DNA of 7,946 bases from JAZQLP01 sp045629205 (GTDB lineage: Bacteria; Bacillota; Clostridia; Oscillospirales; UBA644): assembly GCA_045629205.1 (NCBI GenBank), contig JAZQQT010000078.1, positions 1-7,946 on the forward strand, read 5' to 3'. This document shows positions 5,622-7,946 of the stretch, piece after piece. Every line of letters begins with the position of its first letter. Position 1 is the first letter of the stretch. The notes beneath the pieces are model-generated. The model did no database searches, had not been told where the DNA came from, and was given only the letters and a program-made list of their open reading frames with translations. Both the position numbers and the translations under genes were made by a program.

Positions 5622-7199
5622 ATGGCCTTAAAAATTATTATTCTTGTTGTATTTTTCGGCATAATGATTGCTGTCGGAATTCTTTGCAGGCACAGCGCAA
5701 AAAGTGTTAACGGCTTTGTGCTCGGCGGACGTGATGTCGGCGCGTGGCTTACCGCTTTTGCATACGGAACCTCGTATTTTTCTGCAGTAATTTTTATTGG
5801 TTATGCAGGCCAATTCGGTTGGAAATACGGTATTTCTGCTACATGGATAGGTATCGGAAATGCCCTTATAGGTTCTCTTCTTGCGTGGGTTATTCTCGGC
5901 AGAAGAACAAGACTTATGACACAGTATCTTGACAGTGCCACCATGCCTGAGTTTTTCGGAAAAAGATTTATGTCGGATAAGCTCAAGATTGCTGCGTCCG
6001 TAATCGTTTTTATATTCCTTGTTCCTTATACTGCTTCATTATATAACGGTCTGTCAAGACTGTTTGAAATGGCTTTCGGTATTGACTATGTATGGTGCGT
6101 TGTAGGTATGGCAATACTCACCGGTATATATGTTCTTGTGGGCGGCTATATGGCTACTGCCGTGAACGACTTCATTCAGGGTATGATCATGCTGTTCGGT
6201 ATTATAGCCGTCGTTGCCGCAGTAATAATAAATAACGGCGGACTTACCGAGGCATTTAATTCTCTGTCCGAAATAACAGCCGAAACGAACGAGGGGTTAA
6301 ACGGCGCGTTTATTTCTTTCTTCGGACCTCAGCCGCTTCATCTTCTCGGCGTAGTTTTACTTACTTCTCTCGGAACATGGGGGTTGCCTCAGATGGTAGG
6401 TAAATTCTATGCTATTAAAAATGAATCTGCCATCAACAAGGGTTCTGTAATTTCAACTGTTTTTGCCTTTATCGTGGCAGGCGGATGTTATTTCCTCGGT
6501 GGATTCGGACGTCTTTACGGCAACGAAATCGAATTCGCTGCTAACGGAAGTCCAGTATTTGACAGTATCATCCCGAGTATGCTTAAAAATCTTCCGGATA
6601 TACTGATAGGTATCGTCGTAATACTCGTTCTTTCCGCTTCTATGTCAACGCTTTCATCACTTGTTCTTACGAGCGGTTCCACTCTCACACTCGATGTAAT
6701 TAACCCTGCAATGAAAAAACGTGGCGGATTATCCGAAAAGAGTAAACTGACGTGGATAAGAATTCTTGTTGTTTTCTTTATCATAGTTTCATCCGTAATC
6801 GCGATTATTCAGGTAAAGAGCTCGGTTACGTTTATCGCTCAGCTTATGGGTATTTCATGGGGCGCTCTCGCGGGTGCTTTTCTGGCACCGTTCCTTTACG
6901 GTTTGTATTGGAAACGAACCACAAAGGCCGCCGTATGGTCAAGCTTTATCGTAGGTGTTCTTATAATGTGCGCATGTATGTATTGTAATTTCACCGGTAA
7001 AATATTCATAAACGAATATTTCTCGTCTCCTATTAATGCAGGTGTTCTTTCGATGGTCGCCGGATTGGTTATCGTTCCTGTCGTAAGCCTTTGCACAAGA
7101 GTTTCAGACAAACAGAAAGTCAACGATATGTTTGAATGTTATAACCGCACGGTTACCGTAAAAGCATCAATCGCTCTCAGCGATAAGGAATCTGACTGA
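5622..7199 (+). CDS. Sodium:solute symporter (SSS family), probable sugar importer of this locus
   Basis: A 525-residue polytopic inner-membrane protein of the solute:sodium symporter family (PutP/SGLT type), with roughly 13 predicted membrane helices and no cleavable signal peptide. Family marks are FVLGGRDVGAWLTAFAYGTS (32-51) with SAVIFIGYAG (54-63) in the first helices of the LeuT-like core, GGYMATAVNDFIQG (174-187), and LSASMSTLSSLVLTSGS (337-353), where Ser342 and Thr343 match the Na2 site Ser/Thr of PutP. It should import a solute with Na+. Divergence from the isomerase-kinase operon suggests that the solute is the operon's sugar; the sequence does not exclude another solute. ATG 5622 is chosen because AGGA (5608-5611) lies 10 nt upstream; an in-frame GTG at 5613 would be only 1 nt from it. 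No binding-protein or PTS components are present, so uptake probably does not phosphorylate the sugar, which explains the need for the FGGY kinase. Confidence 0.9.
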   Translation: MALKIIILVVFFGIMIAVGILCRHSAKSVNGFVLGGRDVGAWLTAFAYGTSYFSAVIFIGYAGQFGWKYGISATWIGIGNALIGSLLAWVILGRRTRLMTQYLDSATMPEFFGKRFMSDKLKIAASVIVFIFLVPYTASLYNGLSRLFEMAFGIDYVWCVVGMAILTGIYVLVGGYMATAVNDFIQGMIMLFGIIAVVAAVIINNGGLTEAFNSLSEITAETNEGLNGAFISFFGPQPLHLLGVVLLTSLGTWGLPQMVGKFYAIKNESAINKGSVISTVFAFIVAGGCYFLGGFGRLYGNEIEFAANGSPVFDSIIPSMLKNLPDILIGIVVILVLSASMSTLSSLVLTSGSTLTLDVINPAMKKRGGLSEKSKLTWIRILVVFFIIVSSVIAIIQVKSSVTFIAQLMGISWGALAGAFLAPFLYGLYWKRTTKAAVWSSFIVGVLIMCACMYCNFTGKIFINEYFSSPINAGVLSMVAGLVIVPVVSLCTRVSDKQKVNDMFECYNRTVTVKASIALSDKESD

Positions 7200-7219
7200 T
7201 AAAAATAAATATTATATCC

Positions 7220-7262
7220 ATCACATCATTGACAAATCGTTAATGGTGTGATATTATTTTTA
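7220..7262 (+). terminator. 14-bp hairpin with T-rich tail: likely symporter terminator, overlapping the mscL promoter
   Basis: Arms 7220-7233 (ATCACATCATTGAC) and 7239-7252 (GTTAATGGTGTGAT) pair over 14 positions around the loop AAATC. In RNA, 12 pairs are Watson-Crick and two are G-U. TATTATTTTTAT follows. The hairpin starts 20 nt after the symporter stop, so termination is plausible, though the stem is less GC-rich than a strong terminator and the U-tract is interrupted. The same bases contain the mscL -35 box and touch its -10 box, so an operator is an alternative reading. Confidence 0.5.
7229..7257 (+). promoter_or_regulatory. mscL: Promoter of mscL (extended -10)
   Basis: A perfect -35 box TTGACA (7229-7234), a 17-bp spacer and a -10 box TATTAT (7252-7257) preceded by TGA (7249-7251) form an extended -10 promoter. 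Transcription would begin near 7264, about 24 nt before the mscL start. The -35 box lies in one arm and loop of the 7220-7252 dyad, and the -10 region begins at the end of the other arm. Confidence 0.8.
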
Positions 7263-7287
7263 TAAAATAATATTTATGAGGTGTATT

Positions 7288-7707
7288 ATGAAAAAATTCT
7301 TTTCTGAATTCAAAGAGTTTATTGCAAAGGGCAACGTAATGGATCTTGCTGTAGGTATGATAATCGGTTCTACTTTCACTGCAATAGTAAACAGCGTTGT
7401 TAACGATATCCTTAACCCGTTTGTAAGTCTTCTTACTGGCAAAACAAGTTTTGAAGATATGTTTGTTGTTCTCAAATATGGGGAACTCGGGAAGGCTGCA
7501 GATTTTACCGGTTATGCAACTCTTGCGGATGCAAAAGCAGACTGCGCAACGATCGTTGCATACGGTAATCTCATTCAACTTATTATCAACTTTATTATCA
7601 CTGCGCTCTGTGTTTTCCTTATCGTAAAAGGCGTTAACGCACTTCGCAATGCAGGTAAAAAAGCCATCGAAGAAAAAACTTCAAAAGAAGACGGAAAAGC
7701 CGAATAA
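7288..7707 (+). CDS. mscL: Large-conductance mechanosensitive channel MscL
   Basis: A 139-residue protein of normal MscL length. MscL is a homopentameric inner-membrane channel that opens under membrane tension and releases solutes during hypo-osmotic shock. The amphipathic N-terminal helix MKKFFSEFKEFIAKGN is followed by the conserved first membrane helix (about 17-45: VMDLAVGMIIGSTFTAIVNS and beyond), a periplasmic loop (about 46-90), the second helix (about 92-116: YGNLIQLIINFIITALCVFL and beyond) and a charged C-terminal bundle (about 120-139). Met7288 is preferred over the in-frame ATG at 7276 because GAGG (7278-7281) lies 6 nt upstream and MscL homologues begin at this MKKF-type sequence. 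It has its own promoter (7229-7257). The next gene begins 11 nt after its stop without an intervening terminator, so the two may share a transcript. Confidence 0.95.
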   Translation: MKKFFSEFKEFIAKGNVMDLAVGMIIGSTFTAIVNSVVNDILNPFVSLLTGKTSFEDMFVVLKYGELGKAADFTGYATLADAKADCATIVAYGNLIQLIINFIITALCVFLIVKGVNALRNAGKKAIEEKTSKEDGKAE

Positions 7708-7718
7708 TCTGGTGAGTT

Positions 7719-7946
7719 ATGGACTATAAAATCACTATTGCAGGACATGACAGATATCTGCCGCTTTGTCCGGTAAACGATTCTCTTTATATCGGAGCTT
7801 TTGTCATGTTCGGCGATGCTGAACTGACGGTTTCCTGTGCTGCCGAACTTTTGAAAAAGGCTCCCGAATATGATTATATCATTACGGCAGAAGCAAAAGG
7901 TATTCCTCTTGCTTACGAAATGGCAAAACAGCACGGCGACGATTTT
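7719..7946 (+). CDS. Phosphoribosyltransferase-family protein (adenine PRTase-like), N-terminal 76 residues, runs off right edge
   Basis: The frame opens at ATG 7719 and continues to the window end. The visible 76 residues, with LPLCPVNDSLYIGAFVMFGD (14-33), a helix SCAAELLKKAP and ITAEAKGIPLAYEMA (55-69), match the N-terminal half of type I phosphoribosyltransferases of the Apt/Xpt group, in which the .EA.GI. segment precedes the PRPP-binding loop. That loop and the base-specificity residues lie beyond the edge, so the substrate is open. Adenine or xanthine salvage is typical of the group, but clostridial genomes also carry divergent members of unknown substrate. The ribosome binding site is weak (GGTGAG 2 nt before the ATG). 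The 11-nt gap to mscL suggests co-transcription, perhaps with translational re-initiation. Confidence 0.75.
   Translation, partial: MDYKITIAGHDRYLPLCPVNDSLYIGAFVMFGDAELTVSCAAELLKKAPEYDYIITAEAKGIPLAYEMAKQHGDDF

Noticed and set aside
7240..7578. 112-codon minus-strand frame opposite mscL
   Set aside because: It is a Cys/Tyr-rich antisense shadow of the unmistakable MscL coding sequence.

Overview
The window looks like a chromosomal stretch of an anaerobic Bacillota, most likely a Clostridia-class bacterium. The basis is moderate-to-low GC judged by eye, strong AGGAG-type ribosome binding sites, consensus TTGACA/TATACT-like promoters, and a clostridial type of Fe-S scaffold protein at the left edge. 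The genus cannot be fixed from sequence alone. No RNA genes, CRISPR, IS elements or phage genes were seen.

Layout. (1) 1-447, minus: the first 149 codons of an IscU/NifU-like Fe-S cluster assembly scaffold protein, with its own promoter (500-528) and an intrinsic terminator just upstream (572-606) that insulates it. (2) 620-5376, minus: a compact five-gene operon transcribed right to left: FGGY sugar kinase, L-fucose-isomerase-like sugar isomerase, archaeal-type triosephosphate isomerase homologue, SIS-domain sugar-phosphate isomerase, and a long YjbQ-family protein. Gaps are 23 nt, 1 nt, a 4-nt ATGA overlap and 42 nt. A consensus promoter (5410-5438) precedes it and the 572-606 terminator ends it. 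(3) 5622-7199, plus: a divergently transcribed Na+/solute symporter (SSS family) with its own promoter (5542-5571). (4) 7288-7707, plus: mscL, with a consensus promoter buried in a 14-bp dyad that also looks like the symporter's terminator. (5) 7719-7946, plus: the start of a PRTase-family protein, 11 nt after mscL.

How the genes may work together. Symporter, sugar isomerase and FGGY kinase make a classic sugar uptake, aldose-to-ketose and phosphorylation module. Such modules normally end in a class II aldolase (FucA/RhaD type) or an epimerase (AraD type). Neither is here. In their place are two phosphosugar isomerases of unrelated folds, a TIM-like and a SIS-like enzyme. The most interesting reading is an aldolase-free route in which the carbonyl of a ketose 1-phosphate is walked along the chain, by TIM-like and then SIS isomerisation, until it becomes a pentose-phosphate-pathway intermediate. 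This parallels the known tetrulose-phosphate branch of erythritol catabolism. It is an inference; the substrate is unknown. No transcriptional regulator for the locus lies in the window.
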